A DNA stretch of 64,000 bases from Prinia subflava (lineage: Eukaryota > Chordata > Aves > Passeriformes > Cisticolidae). Location: contig NC_086247.1 in the NCBI RefSeq assembly GCF_021018805.1, forward strand, positions 150,811,285 through 150,875,284, in the 5' to 3' direction. Below are positions 36,222 to 48,872 of this stretch, piece by piece. Made by a program: the position numbers and the translations under genes. Under the pieces are notes generated by a model. That model did not search any database. It saw nothing but the letters and a program-made list of their open reading frames with translations, and was not told the origin of the DNA. Positions within the stretch are counted from its first letter, which is position 1, and each line of letters begins with the position of its first letter.

Positions 36222-36400
36222 ATGGTGGTGGTTTGGTTTTTGGGTTTTTTTGTGGTGTTTTTTGGTTTTTTGTTTGTTTGTTTGTTTTTGTTTGTTTGTT
36301 TGTGTTTGTTTGTTTGTTTGGGGTTTTTTCGGGGTGTTTGTTTGTTTGGGGGGGGTTGGGTGGGGTTTTTTTTTGTTTGTTTTGTTTTTGGGGGTTTTTT
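36222..36400 (+). repeat. G/T-rich low-complexity tract
   Basis: A run of GTTT and GTTTT units includes G blocks (GGGG, GGGGGGGG, GGG, GGGG between 36321 and 36366). It lies in GHRHR intron 6. The frames reading VCLFVCLFV are artefacts. Confidence 0.95.
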
Positions 36401-36637
36401 AAATCAAAGATTAAATCCTTTACTGGTAGAAATTGTTAGAGCTTCATTAGAATCAACAGATCTAAACATTAAAGTTGAGTGGAGCCTTAGCACTTGGTCT
36501 TTGGGTTTACATAATATTGTTGATTTCAAGATTTCAGTTTTAGCAATAGGAGAAATAGGATGAAAAGATCTCCCTGTTGCCTTCAGGTAAAGAATTAAAT
36601 GTTCAGTCAGGGGTGAGAGAGAGGAGGAGTTCAGTAC

Positions 36638-36770
36638 CGTGGACATGAGGCAGTGGTCCATGGTTTCATCTGCAAACAGAACAGCATCTTTGGTGAAAAC
36701 AGCAACTGCCCTCAAGATAAAGGAGACAAACAGGTGCATGTGGATGTAATTCCGTGTGCAGTGGAATTTT
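36638..36770 (-). CDS. GHRHR: GHRHR exon 6: TM2 and extracellular loop 1
   Basis: This 133-nt exon (residues 150-194) encodes [20 protein letters not shown] and then FTKDAVLF and DHCLMST. The [12 protein letters not shown] motif is diagnostic of class B TM2. The acceptor is ATGCCAG and the donor GTACTG. Confidence 0.95.
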
Positions 36771-36794
36771 CTGGCATGGGAAGAGAAAATAAAA

Positions 36795-37060
36795 ATGTTT
36801 CATTTTTATTTTATTGTATTATTATATTGTTATATTAATGTATAATTATATAATTATATGATTAGATTATTTATTATTTATTATTATTTATTATTTATTT
36901 ATTATTATTTATTATTTATTATTTATTATTATTTATTATTTATTTTAATTACTTTAAATATTCTTTATTATTTAATTTATATTTTATTTTCTTTTATTTT
37001 CTTTTTCTTTTTTTCTTTTATTTTTTCTCTTTTTCTTATTTCTTTTTTTTTTTTTTTGCA
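36795..37060 (+). repeat. TTA/TTATT-rich tract followed by T/C-rich run
   Basis: A degenerate TTATTATTTATT array runs from 36795 to about 36990, then TTTTCTTTT sequence up to a poly-T at 37044. It is in GHRHR intron 5, just upstream (in gene sense) of exon 6. Confidence 0.9.
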
Positions 37061-37431
37061 GAACCTTGCAAAGCAATAAATGATCTGCCACTATTTGAGA
37101 AGCAGCGAGACAGGAGGGAGCAGAGAAGCTGTTACCTTTCTCAGCTAATAAAAATTCTAGGATAATTGTCCTTGGATCACCACACATTTAAAGGAGATGC
37201 CAGAAGCAGAGAGTAACTGTGGGACTCTTGGGTTGGATTATAATACCTCTAAATAATTTTTAATAACTTTTTTTTTGTTGAACAAGCTTGCATCAGGTTT
37301 TTCGGCCCCTTTGGGGTCAGAGAAAGGATTGAATTGGTGTCAGTCACATGTTATGGGATGGCTGCCAGAGCTGTTGCCCTAAACTGCACAAATCTGCATT
37401 AAACTGTATTAATCTGCATTAAACTGTATAA

Positions 37432-37825
37432 ATCTGATGAGGAGCAGCTGAGGGAGCTGGAAAGGGGCTCAGCCTGGAGAAAAGGAGGCTCAGGGGGACC
37501 TTGTGGCTTTGCACAGCTCCTGACAGGAGGGGACAGCCGGGTGGAGCTGGGCTCTTCCCCTGAGTTACAAGAACAGAACAAGAGGGAAAGGCCCCAAGTT
37601 GTGCCAGAAGAGCTTTACACTGGATATTAGGGAAAATTTCTTCCTGGAAAGGGTTGAGTACTGTACTGTTGAGTACTGGACAGGGAGGTGGCTGAGTCCC
37701 CATCTCTGTGGGTATTTAACACACACACAGCTGTGGTGCCTGGGCTCGTGGGCTAGGGGTTTACTTGGATTAACTGTTGGACTTGATCTTAAATGTCTTT
37801 TCCAGCCCAATATTTCTATGATTCC
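37432..37825 (+). mobile_element. CR1-type LINE 3' fragment
   Basis: It shares GAGGAGCAGCTGAGGGAGCT and GGCTCAGCCTGGAGAAAAGG with 29041-29455 and ends TTTCTATGATTCC, the CR1 3' terminus. It is in GHRHR intron 5. Confidence 0.88.
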
Positions 37826-38436
37826 CTTTCCCTAGACTGCCCTGTGCATATTTAACCTCGAGCTGGAGGAATCTCCCTCGAGGTTTGGACATGTCAGGCT
37901 CCTGCTCTGGTCCCTCTGTAAGGGCCATGCCAGCCCACTGCAGTCAGGGAGCTGCTCTGTGCTCTGCCTCAGCCACACCCCAGATCCACTTCCTAATGAC
38001 CAACATCAGCAAATGAGGCATTTAAATTTAATTAAATCTCCTTTTATAGCTCTCAGTTATGGAAGCAATGGCCTTTCACAGAGGGAATGGACAATTTAGG
38101 AAATTCTGGTTCGGGAGCATTGGATACTGTTTCTGCAGAGTCTGTCCTGCCATGCACTGTAGGAATGATCAAAAAATGATAAAAATGATCTAAAGTTATG
38201 ACATTTCCACTGTATGGTGTCAGTTAGGAGATGAATAGAGGCTGCCCAGCTTGATTGTTTTAACATCTGCAGGGAAACACTGCAGCACGAGCAGAGAAGG
38301 ACCCATCACCATCAAAGGTGTTATGCCTTAGAATGATTTAAAAAAACCATAAAAATACCACAAAACAAAACAAAACACAGAGGATCTGAGAGAAATTGTC
38401 CTAAGGCACCCTGAGAAAAAGCCCATTGATATTTAC

Positions 38437-38534
38437 CTGAAGGCAGCAAAGACAATTAGAGCTGTAATGAGCGAAGTCACAGATGCTGCATAGCCAGCGG
38501 TGTAGACACGCCAAAATGCAGAATAATAGGATTT
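38437..38534 (-). CDS. GHRHR: GHRHR exon 5: TM1
   Basis: This 98-nt exon (residues 118-149 plus two bases) encodes KSYYSAFWRVYTAGYAASVT and the hydrophobic SLITALIVFAAF. The acceptor is TTCCCTACAG and the donor GTAAAT. The opening corresponds to human ESYFSTVKIIYTVG. Confidence 0.94.
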
Positions 38535-40737
38535 CTGTAGGGAAAAGAGACACAGCCCAGTGTAAATGGTTGTGCTGGATTCACCCTGGGGTGCTCATTC
38601 CACTGGAACACATTTCCCTCACTGGTCAGCCCCACAATCCCTGTGCTGTTTTTCATGCTCAAAATCTGCTTCAGGATTTTCCCTCCACCACAAACAAAAG
38701 TTTTCCTCTGTGTCCTGCTTAACCCTACACAGGAGAGAAGTTTCACACCCCTCTGAGCATGTTCAACAGGAAAATACTGACTTTGATGTGTAACCACCTT
38801 GTCTCATGTCAGTACATAAAAACTCTGGAGCACTGAAACCTTCCAGTGGGAGATTTGTGAGTCTGTTACTTTAGACCTGGGCCAGATTCGATAAATATTG
38901 ATTTTCATGAACAGTTATAGCTGAAAGTGAAATAGAACTCTCAATTTGCTGGTGAGGAAGCTGAAACATTGATAAAGAGTTACATCATGTTGTGGAGGTA
39001 AGATAAAGCCAAGAAAATCACCAAGAAATTCTCTGGATAAACAGTTTATTCTTTGCTGTATATTGTAGCACTGTAAAATCTTTACAATTCACTTGTTTTT
39101 AATTAAGATCTATATCCTAAGAAATCCTAATCCAATGTCCTAAGAAAAAAAAAGCTTGTTTACTTGGCTTTAACTATGTAAATTTTATTCTGATTCACTA
39201 CAACATCACCTAATTATTTAAAATCCCCAGAAACTAAATTCTCTGAACCCAGGCAAATTTCCTCCTTATAAACCCAATGGACAATTTGTTCTCTAATTGA
39301 TCCCAAATCTGTTTATCCAAAAGGCTGCAATTCTAGGCTGAGGCAACAATTTAGCAATTTTAAATAGATTCATAAAGAGATCTTGTAACCCTGACATGAC
39401 AGGAATCATCCTGGTGCTTCTGAAGTAGCCCTAATCTTTTATGCAGTATTTTTAAAAAAGAGATGGAAATTAGAAAAGAGGCTATTTAATTGAATAATGA
39501 AGTGTTTCAATTGATTTTATCTGTTTTTGTAGGATGGATTAAGAAACAGCATTAAATACAAAAGACATTGTAAGTGCTCACTGTACATACAAAATACAAA
39601 GTGGTTCTCTTAGGACACAATTGGGATTTTTACTCGCTTCCCTTTGTGTGCAGTGCAGCAGAGATTGCTGATCTTATCTTCCTTTTGTAGTCAAACATCG
39701 TGGATTTGACTGGAATAACAAACTAAACAAAGCCAGAGCCCAGATAGCAGCTCTGTGCAGAAATCTGCTGTACTGTTGAAATATAAATATAGCTCCTTGC
39801 TTGATTTTAGCCTAGACCAGCCAGAAATTATGCCTGGTTTAGCATAATCCAGGGACTGCTTGGAAAAAGTGAGTTTAGTACTGTGGGACAATCCCATGAG
39901 GGTTGGAGGACTGTGCTCCAGAATACACATTCTTTTATTAATCTTACATCCCTTCTGAACTGTTCAGATAATTTCTAGCACCTTTCTAGAAGGCTTTAAA
40001 GCAGTTATTTAAGTTTTCTAAGCATTTATTTAAGCTTTTAAAGCACTTCCTCAAGGTGCACAGTACAAATATTCTTATTCAGAAGGTCACTGAGATCTAG
40101 ATATGAACTCCAGTACGCTGAGGAGGAATGTGGAAATAGAAATCATATCAAAATGTGGATGTGAAAAAAATTCTGAAGCTTAATTGAGCATGAATGATGA
40201 TTTTCAGGTAGGAAAAATATTCACTTCCTGCTCCACTGAATACCTAAGATAAAGTGAGGAAATACTCAGTGGCATCCAAGCGTTCCCTCCTACGGGATGT
40301 GTGTTGACCACCAGGCTACAAAGTTAAGAAATATTTTTGTGTCTCAAATAAAATCTGGACAGCAACACAAATAAGAGGGATCCAAGGGAATTTTCCCTGA
40401 AATAAAGCCCTGAAGACTGGTGGGTAGGGATTCCCTGGGAGATGTGTGCATGATGAGGATTTACTCTGACACAGAACCAAAGCCTTTGTTAGTTTGGACA
40501 GGTGAACTAAGTGTGAGTTTGACACCAAGAGGAGACATTTGGGTGAAGAGGAAGATGCTGGCTGCTGCTCACTTGCTTTATGTTAAGCCTAATTTATTAA
40601 ATAAGTTCTAAATATACCTAAAAATTTTGAGTTCAGCACTGAAAATGGGTCCTGACAGGACTCAGGTGTTTGGAGCACCCAGCTGCTCAGGAGAGGATGC
40701 TCTGGAGATGTTCAGAAGCAGGAGATCAAAGCCCCAC

Positions 40738-40847
40738 CTGATCCTCAGGTCCTTTGCTGGAACCTTCATCAAACCCACAGGCAATGGTGTAAGGTGGGAA
40801 TGGCTCTGACCAATATTCCTCCTGTGTGCAGTTCCTCTGAAGGAAAC
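40738..40847 (-). CDS. GHRHR: GHRHR exon 4: extracellular hormone-binding domain, C-terminal part
   Basis: This 110-nt exon (residues 81-117) encodes FLQRNCTQEEYWSEPFPPY, then TIACGFDEGSSKGPEDQ. WSEPFPPY is the strongest GHRHR match in the window. The start chosen is after GTTGAAG. The AG eleven bases downstream (TTCAG) would leave the frame inconsistent with exon 3 and would drop three conserved-length residues. C87 and C104 are two of the six conserved ECD cysteines. The donor is GTGGGG. Confidence 0.92.
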
Positions 40848-41221
40848 CTTCAACAGGAAAACACAGCAGAAAATTAATCAGGGGGTGCTGGTGCTGCTGT
40901 TCTTTAAGTTTTGATGAGTTGCAACAATTTCTTAATGCCCCTTTGAATCCTAACTGAGGCACTGGCAGGTTTAGTCATATTCAGGGAGATAAGCTGTAAG
41001 AATGACAATAATCTGTATATCTATACTTTAAAAACATTGAGGGACATGTTCCCAGTCATTTCAAGATGCAGTGGGACTTGTGCATTTCATATGGGAAATC
41101 AACTCTGCAAATTGATTCCTTCCACAGAGGAAATCAAACCATACATTTACACCAAATTTGGGATTTTGGGCAAAGCTCTGAGCTGTCTTTTCCAGACTGG
41201 AAGCTCCATACAAGCTTTGAT

Positions 41222-41284
41222 CTTGGTCCTGCTCTGACTGCAGGATTGGACTGGATGACCTCAGGAGGTTCTTTCTAATATTAA
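41222..41284 (+). mobile_element. Short CR1 3' end remnant
   Basis: GGATTGGACTGGATGACCTC followed by AGGAGGTTCTTTCTAATA is the terminal piece of a CR1 copy, in GHRHR intron 3. Confidence 0.6.
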
Positions 41285-41591
41285 TTAATGTACAATTTTA
41301 TAAATCAGCACTTCTATGACATATTCCTCTATAAATTTAGCATCATGGTGCACTTGTCCATCATATTTACATCACCAAAGGGATGAAAGAATTCAGCAGA
41401 GCACAACACAACACATAAGAGTGTCAATATTGACCCCAAGCTGAGATTTGGAGATAATTACTGGATGCTGACTGACATAGGAGCATTGTAAATGAGGAAA
41501 ATATGAAGGAATCCTCAACTGCTAGAATTCCTTTACAATAAAAAAAAAATAAAGAAAATAGGGATAAGAAGAATAGGAAAAAAAATCTTGC

Positions 41592-41699
41592 CGTGGGTAC
41601 TGGTGAATTCTTCGAAAAATCGTGGGCAGGGAATTTTAACCACTTCCCCAAAAGTGGCTCTGGGCCAGCAGGTTAAACCATCCCAATCTCTGGCACATC
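41592..41699 (-). CDS. GHRHR: GHRHR exon 3: extracellular domain core, GC donor
   Basis: This 108-nt exon (residues 45-81) encodes CARDWDGLTCWPRATFGEVV, then KIPCPRFFEEFTSTH. WDGLxCWP is the class B ECD core. The acceptor is a T run ending ACAG. The reading frame and the usual 108-nt length place the donor at CACG|GCAAGA, a GC dinucleotide instead of GT. No GT donor in the right phase exists nearby. Confidence 0.9.
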
Positions 41700-43069
41700 C
41701 TGTAAAAAAAAGAAAAAAAAATGCCTCTAAATAAAGAAAACCACAGAGAACATCACACATTTGATCTTCCATAATGAGATTGTGGCTTTCCCACTTGTTC
41801 ACATGCAAGAAGAGCCACAGCAGGACGTGCAGCTCTGCAGATGAAGGAGTGGAGTGTTTTCCTTTTCTCCTTGAATGCATCCTTGCCCACACTTGGTATT
41901 CCAGCTGGACTTCCCCCTCCTTATCTCATGAGAGAATGTGCCTGAAATTCAAGCAGGCACAATCCAAAAGTCAGATCAATTGGAGCTCTTTCCTGTTGTC
42001 AAAACAAAAGCCACCGAAATCAAAGTATTGAATAATGATTAGCACTTGAGATTTCTCATTACTCCTTTCGAGTTTCCTCATTGCAGAGTCTGAAATACAT
42101 CAGACTTAAAATTCAGCCTGAACCTCTTTATTTCATGTTTAAAAATCTACCAATTTCCCCTGGCTTAAAGGAAATTCAGGCTGAAGTCCCAGTCCTAGGC
42201 AATCAATGCCATTTTTGCAATGGATTTCCAAAGGGATTAAATTCATCCCAAACTAGGAGAACGTCTCAGCACTATGAAAAAGGACTGTCACCTGGGAGTA
42301 GGTCTGACTGGCTGGAATTCATGAGGTTCCCTGAAGCAGACACTGCTGGCTGATGACACAGGGTGTGCTGCTGGCTCTGAGAGCCCTAAAAAATGAGGGT
42401 TTTCAGGAGTTTCAGTGAATCACAGCTTTGTCACAGCTGCATCACACTGAGACTTCGAGCTGTCGCCAAGTGGGCGTGGGGGCAGCACAGAAAAACTGCC
42501 AGCATGTAAATGTGCCTGAAACAATAAAAAAAACCCCATCATGCTCCAACCAAAACTAATCTCTAGGTAGTCATGAGGGGGATATAAAGCAGGGGGTTGT
42601 GTTGGGAGGTGTTGTTTTCTTCCATGATTCTTCTCTGCTGCCTCTGCGATGGATGACAAGGCAAATCTCAAGTTGTCAAGTTGAAATGTGGAAACAATAC
42701 TTGCCTGGAGCTGAGCAAAGTTACTCTCTGCCTTTCAGAAGGGTAGTCCTGAGAATCTCCCACAGCATTACCCTCACATCACCCTCGGGAGGATGAAATT
42801 CCTGGTACACCAAATTTTCCAGGGAAAATAGAGGCCCTCATTCATTAGCTGTAATTTTAATTACCTCTAAAACATGTCAGGTAATCTCAGCTACCTTTGT
42901 GAACAGCAGCAAGAGACAGAGACTTGCAGCTCTGATTCATCCCAAATGTTGCTGCCTTCTTCCTGAGGACAGGATGAATCACACCCTGCACACACCTGGC
43001 TCTCACTGATGCTTACAGCCTAAATTCAGCTGCTAATTGTTAAATTAATGAAGCCAGGCAATATCAGTG

Positions 43070-43690
43070 TGTCCTGGGTTGAAAAATGTAACCAAAACTG
43101 TGTATTCTATTTTCATCTGTTGAAGCCGGTTGGGAGATATTGTTCTTTATCTCTTGTAACTCTAGGGGTGGAAAGAGGGCAGATCCCTTCTGTTAATGGG
43201 ACACCTGATAACACCAGATAAGGCAGGGCCTCCTTATCTCTTCCTGCACCCATCCTCCTCCCAGGGACATCCCCTGTGAATGGGCCATTGAAGGCTCTCA
43301 CAGGACTGATAACATCACCTCATCCCATTGGGAGATGCTCCACCCAGCGGGAGGAGCCAAAGCCTTTCCACTGGGATAAAACAGCAATCCCAAACACCAA
43401 GGGAGCTGTTCCCACTGGATTCCTAGAGGATGACTGGACCCTTTCTTGAGGATCATCTCTACTCCAACAGAGCCACATCTGTCACTGTGGGAGGACTCAC
43501 TGCGGGCTGCTTCCAACACCCTGAGCAACAGGGTGCCAGGTTTGCATTCTGACTCTGTCAGTGCTCCTTTGTACTAGTGCATTTATCTTATTTTATTTTA
43601 CCCTTTTGTTGTTGTTGTTTGTTTTTTCTCTCTCTATTAAATTGTATATCTGACTTGGAGTCTCACTGGTTTTGCTTTCAAACCACTACA
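43070..43690 (+). mobile_element. ERVL-like solo LTR, copy 1
   Basis: This 621-bp element begins TGTCCTGGGTTG and ends CCACTACA. It is flanked by CAGTG on the left and CAGTC on the right, a 5-bp target duplication with one change. It carries a GATAAAAC box near 43374 and an ATTAAA near 43638. It is nearly identical by eye to the inverted copy at 61052-61669. No internal retroviral genes are present. It lies in GHRHR intron 2, antisense to the gene. Confidence 0.85.
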
Positions 43691-45547
43691 CAGTCCCACC
43701 TAGACATGCAGTGGGCCCCACACTTACACTTAACAGCTGAAGGGGTCCTTCTTACAGAGCTTGGCAGATTTGAAGAGCTGGGTCTAAATATTATTTTATT
43801 TGGCAATGTGGAGTTAAAAGTTATATTTGTGTGACCTTGCGTAGGAACCTGTACGTCTTAAATCTTAGAAATGATTTATTTCCAGTGACCTCGACAGTTT
43901 ATATCAAAGGAGCTGCTGAGTGCAGAGGCTGAAAGGGAATTTTTCATGCTGAGGTTTTCATGCTGGTGGTGTCCAAGTCACCCGAGACTCCACAAAGACA
44001 ACTGCAGCAGGAGTTGTATCTATGAATGCTGACAGCACAGATATTAAACTCCTGTTCAGCAATCCAGCAATTTTTAGACAGTGAAGGAGAAAAAGAAAAA
44101 AAAAGTTAGAACTTGAGAATTTGACCTATTTTACACATCTGCTCCAAAATTAGAGGAATTTCCCCATGGGCTCTGCTGGTGGCAGTCATTGGGCACTCCT
44201 CTGTACAAGAATAATATGGAAGAACTTTAGATTAAAGTCTTTGCCACCCAGACTTGGATTCCAGCACAGATTCTGTGTGACTGTTGAGGTTTAACCCTAC
44301 AAACTGTGATCCCTCTGTTTGTCTCACTGAGTTCCTGAAAACTGAAACACAAGAAATGGACTTTTACCTCTCTTAGTGTAGTTTTATCCTTCAGATAAAA
44401 TATTTGGGGTAATTTGTTTTTCCAGCTCTAATATTTAATTTGAAACTGTATTGAGAAAGGCTGTAAATACCAGAGCAGGCTTTCTTTAAAGTCTTTCCTT
44501 ATCTGGAGAATAAAAGGTGGAAAAGGGAGCTTTGAGAAGCTCAGAGTGGACAATCTCAAATTCAATAAAAATCTCAGGGATTTTTATTTCTTTGGCTACA
44601 AACAGGATCCTAAAACCATGTAATTACTTTTGTGTTGAAGAGGAAGATGCCTGGAATGGCATCCTGTAATGCAGGTAACGAATAATTTTTGAAAATGCCT
44701 AATTTATACCAGAATTTTTTGCAGTGGGTTAATGTGTGTTCTAAGTGCAAAATGTGTCCAAGAGGTATTTGGGCTTTCTGAAAATGTCTGTGAGAAATAG
44801 CATCAAAATCAAATAGGAAATTAGATGAGAGATATGAAACAAGGGAGTCAGTGGAAATTCTGCAGATTAATATGAAAGACAAAGGAAATATTTTGGTGTT
44901 AGACTCTGATTTTCACCAGGTTGCTAAAGGCAGACTTCCAAGTCTTTCTATCCCGACCAAATGCACGCGGTGTCTTTGTCTCATAATTCCTCTGCAGAAA
45001 ACAAACATCTTAAAATTCATGGAACTGAAAAATCTCCCTGAGGTGGATTCAAATTTTTCTAAACAAAGCTGACCAGAATAAAATATGACTGAATTTTTGA
45101 AAGAGTCTGAACGTTTTGAAATTCCATGCTGAGTTATGTCTAAGCATGTTTCCACAATGCCAAAATCCCAGGAGGGAACACCTCACACAGCGTTCTTAAT
45201 ATATTTTACAGGCTCTGTTATGTGTTTTGTTTTAGTTTTCCAAATTTATATCTAAGCATGTGAAAGACTTCGGAACACCACCACAATAAATCTGTACGAG
45301 CAAAAAATGACTAAAATTGTAAAAATGTAATATTTAGAAAAACTTGGGGTTTTCTTTATCATTTTTCCCCCCCCCAAAGAATATTTTCACCACATTGGAG
45401 TGATGCCCAACATGATACAACTTCAGTAGGGTCTTCAGTGCTTCCTGTGGGAGTTTCTTTGGTGTTTTGGATGTAAATAAAGAACAAACCAAACACTTCA
45501 GCAATGTGAGACATTCCAAGCCAGGGAATGCCCAGCAGGACCCTTAC

Positions 45548-45647
45548 CTTTCAGATCAGGTGAGGCAGATTCGTTGTGCTCCGAGCAGAGAGCCTCCTCT
45601 TTGACCACCTGCTGGAATATTTTGCATTCTGGATGGATCCCCGTAAC
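45548..45647 (-). CDS. GHRHR: GHRHR exon 2: N-terminal extracellular helix
   Basis: This 100-nt exon (residues 12-44 plus one base) encodes VTGIHPECKIFQQVVKEEAL, then CSEHNESASPDLK. HPEC aligns with human MHPECDF at the start of the mature receptor. N36 (NES) is a sequon. The acceptor is CTTGCCAAG and the donor GTAAGG. It enters in phase 0, matching the proposed exon 1. Confidence 0.9.
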
Positions 45648-46732
45648 CTTGGCAAGAGAAAACCAAAAAAACCCCCAAGAACTTCTGTGATTATCCGAAT
45701 GAGGAAAGCCAGTTTGTACCTCGTGGTTTATACTTGGAGGTCTAAGAATGGGAAAATTCCAGCTGAATTTGGGTGGGTTTTTTGCAAATAGCACACATAA
45801 ATGGCAGGAGGAGTCTGTGATCACAAATAATTATAAATTTGTGTACATTTCTGGGTGTGCATTCCATATGGATTCTTCAGTGTGATATAATAACCAATTT
45901 ATGCAGCACCTCTTCTCCAGTCTAGACAATTTTATCCCCTTCCTTTTGCAGTTATGTTTCCCACAAAACTTAAATAATGTTCGCAGTTTTTGGATTTTCA
46001 CATTTACCAGCTGCCCAAAACTGGATGAGTCCAGTAGCTGTGGGATTATTCACATCAAGTTCTCCAAACCTAAATACAGCCTGACCACAGAAGTATTTCT
46101 TCTCCATAAACCAACTAAAATTAAATAAATTTATTTAAAGAAGGGTAGTCTTGGCCATAGTTTAATCTGAATGACTGAAAAATTCTGTAGATGTATCTGA
46201 GGATGTTGTACACGCCTTAGACTGAGGAGCTTCTTCCATTTTAACAGATGAAGAAATGAGAAAAAAATTAATGACTTGACTGGGAATCTTAGGGATTTTT
46301 TTTTTATCTCACAGATTAAGGTACATTTGAACAGTTAAATGGATTTCTAGGCAACAATTGTTGAATTGGGTCTAAATTCATTCTCTTAGCTACAGGTATT
46401 AGTCCCATTTATTGCCATGTATTTTTCTTGACCTCCATCTCCCACTCCAGAAAGTTTCATGTCCCCTGATGTCCTGTATCACAACTCCTGTGATTGTGAA
46501 GATGTTCTATAACATACACAACCCCAGAGTGGCTTCCTCTGCAAAGGAAAATTAATTCTGAGGGAGAAACTACACAGCAGTGTCTACACTTGCTTTGTTA
46601 CCTGAGCTTCTTTTGCAGCCCTTGGGGATTCCAAGGATCTCTCAGTCCCCCAGAAATGATTGGTGCTGTTTGGGATGTTAAAAGGTATTTCAGCCCTCTT
46701 GTGTAATTAATTTTTGTCAGCCCTGTGTAGAA

Positions 46733-46786
46733 GTCTCAAATGCATTATTTGGAGTCTCAAATGCATTATCTAATGTCTCAAATGCT
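46733..46786 (+). repeat. Three-copy 21-bp tandem repeat
   Basis: GTCTCAAATGCATTATTTGG and two variant copies lie in intron 1. Confidence 0.9.
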
Positions 46787-48184
46787 TCTACACGCCCATT
46801 TTTAGCAAACTGAATTAAACTGAGTAAAGAAAGCCACTGAACTGTATTCAGAAAACTGGACCAAAGTCTTTTTTGGGATATTGGGATCTTCAAGACATAG
46901 GGAGTCTTGTATGGAATAGAAATTCTCTTTTTTTGCTTCATTGCTTGCTTCTTTCTAACTTACGCTATTCAAGACAAAGCCAAGGGCTCAGTTAGCAGGA
47001 TTTTCAATGGAAAATGATGGACTGAAGACTTTCCAACATGTTTTTGAGGAAGACTGTAGGCTGTTTTCATTTCTAATTACTTTGAAAAGTCAATGCAGAT
47101 GTGAACATTACTTCTATATTGCCTTTTCCATCTCAGAAAAATGATTTTTTGGCCTTCAAAATGTTTTCACTAAGAAGAGCAACCAGGGTTTCTTTTAGCT
47201 TCCATAGAAATGCTACTGGAAGTTGTGCAGACTCTTCCATCTTAGCAATAATATCTGCCAAGGGGCAAAAATTAGAGCACAACTTTAAAAACCTTTAAAA
47301 GTTCTGCCTACGTTTGAGTTTTAAAGTAGCATAGACAGACTTTTCTTAATTATGAGGCCCCAGAGATGGTTCATCCATGCTAATATTGGAACAGAAAGAG
47401 GATTAGGGGCACTGTTTGAAAAGAAAGTTATGACACCGTGCTTTTTCATGCATTATAATACTCCAGTGGGTAATTCAAAATACATTTTATAAATCAGCAT
47501 GAGTGACTCTTAAAATAGTACTTTTTGCTCTTCACCTGTAGTAACTTGATTCTGAAATGAAATTTTTCAGGTATTAATAGAATCCCTGCTCTTCACTTTA
47601 CATTTAAACAGACATTTCACCTTGCAGTGTGCACATATAACAAATGAATTCTCTGAGTAGAAGTAACAAAATAACTGCTCCATAAATCTCTTAGTATTTT
47701 AGTTCATAAAGGTGGATTCAGCTGGACAGGGAAAAAGCCATCCCTCTACTTTCTGAAATTCCTGGATTCTGTTACAGTGATAATTCTGTATTTGGAATAT
47801 TCTTAGCTTTGGTGTTTAAAAGTTATGGGAATTTAAGATGATTCTCTAGCTTATTCACAGAGTCCTCTGCTAAAAGTTTATTCTAAAAGGCATAACCCAA
47901 AGTGCAAACAAACCACAAAATTTGAGAGGTCTTTGAAAAAAAGCACTGAGGAGTATGGGTTAAATTAACTCCCACCTCATCCCAGAAAGGCTGGAAATCC
48001 TAGAAAATCACAGAATCCGTTCTGACAAAAATTTCAGAGGAGGAAGAGTTATCTCTTCTCCAAATGTCAGTCTGAGGGACACAATCAGAGGGAATGAGGG
48101 ACACTGAGTGAGTGTGGCAGAGTCCTGCTCAAGGCAGGCTGCATCTCCTGCCTCCTCTCCTTTGGAAAATCCACACCTGCTCAA

Positions 48185-48535
48185 CCAGAGCCTCAACCCT
48201 TCATCAGAGCTGTTGGAAAAATGGGGGAGTTCTCAATTTACCATGGCTGGGGAAGCTCATTAGAAAGAAGTTTTCCACAGAAAGAGGAATAAAATACTGG
48301 AATGGTCTGCCTGGGGAGGTGGTGGAGTCACCATCCCTGGATGTGTTTAAAGAAAGCCTGGATGTGGCACTGGTGCCATGGATTAGTTCAGGTGTTGAGG
48401 CTGGGTTGGACTCGATGATCCTGGAGGTCTCTTCCAGCCTGGTGGTTCTGTGATTCTGTGATTCTGTGATTCTGTGATTCTGTGATTCTGTGATTCTGTG
48501 ATTCTGTGATTCTGTGATTCTGTGATTCATACCCC
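48185..48535 (+). mobile_element. CR1 3' fragment ending in an expanded (GTGATTCT)n array
   Basis: The CR1 end region (GGTTGGACTCGATGATCCTG) runs into about ten perfect copies of the 8-mer GTGATTCT (about 48448-48527). The 8-mer is the natural CR1 3' terminal repeat, usually present in two or three copies. Confidence 0.9.
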
Positions 48536-48689
48536 ACCCCTGGGGATGTGGTACTGCCTTGGTTTCCCCAGTGACAGAGGAATTGCTAAAACAGGTCCAG
48601 CTAGTCCTGCCTCCCGCCTCTAGAAACGGTGATAAAACATCAGAAAATGGGATTTTATGGTTCCTTTTGGAAATCCTGATGCACTGGTA

Positions 48690-48872
48690 GTGATACCCAG
48701 AGGTTGGGGAGGTGCTGGCACAGGGAAGCTGTGGCTGCCCCTGGATCCCTGGAGGTGTCCAAGGCCAGGCTGGACAGGGCTTGGAGCAGCCTGGGATGGT
48801 GGAAGGAGTCAGGGTTGGAACTGGATGATCTCTAAGGTCCCTTCCAACCCAAGCCATTCTGGGATTCTTTGA
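48690..48872 (+). mobile_element. CR1-type LINE 3' fragment
   Basis: It contains GGCCAGGCTGGACAGGGCTT, GGTCCCTTCCAACCCAAGCC and the end ATTCTGGGATTCTTTG. It lies 155 bp after the previous CR1 copy. Confidence 0.9.

Noticed and set aside
41533..41892. 119-codon - strand frame containing GHRHR exon 3
   Set aside because: It reads through intron on both sides. The downstream part (IFFPILLIP) is intronic T-rich sequence; the GC donor and phase argue for ending at 41592.
42890..42965. Possible additional GHRHR exon (TCCTCAG ... donor GTAGCT on - strand)
   Set aside because: The peptide has no resemblance to the receptor ectodomain, and exon 2 at 45548-45647 already fits phase and homology.
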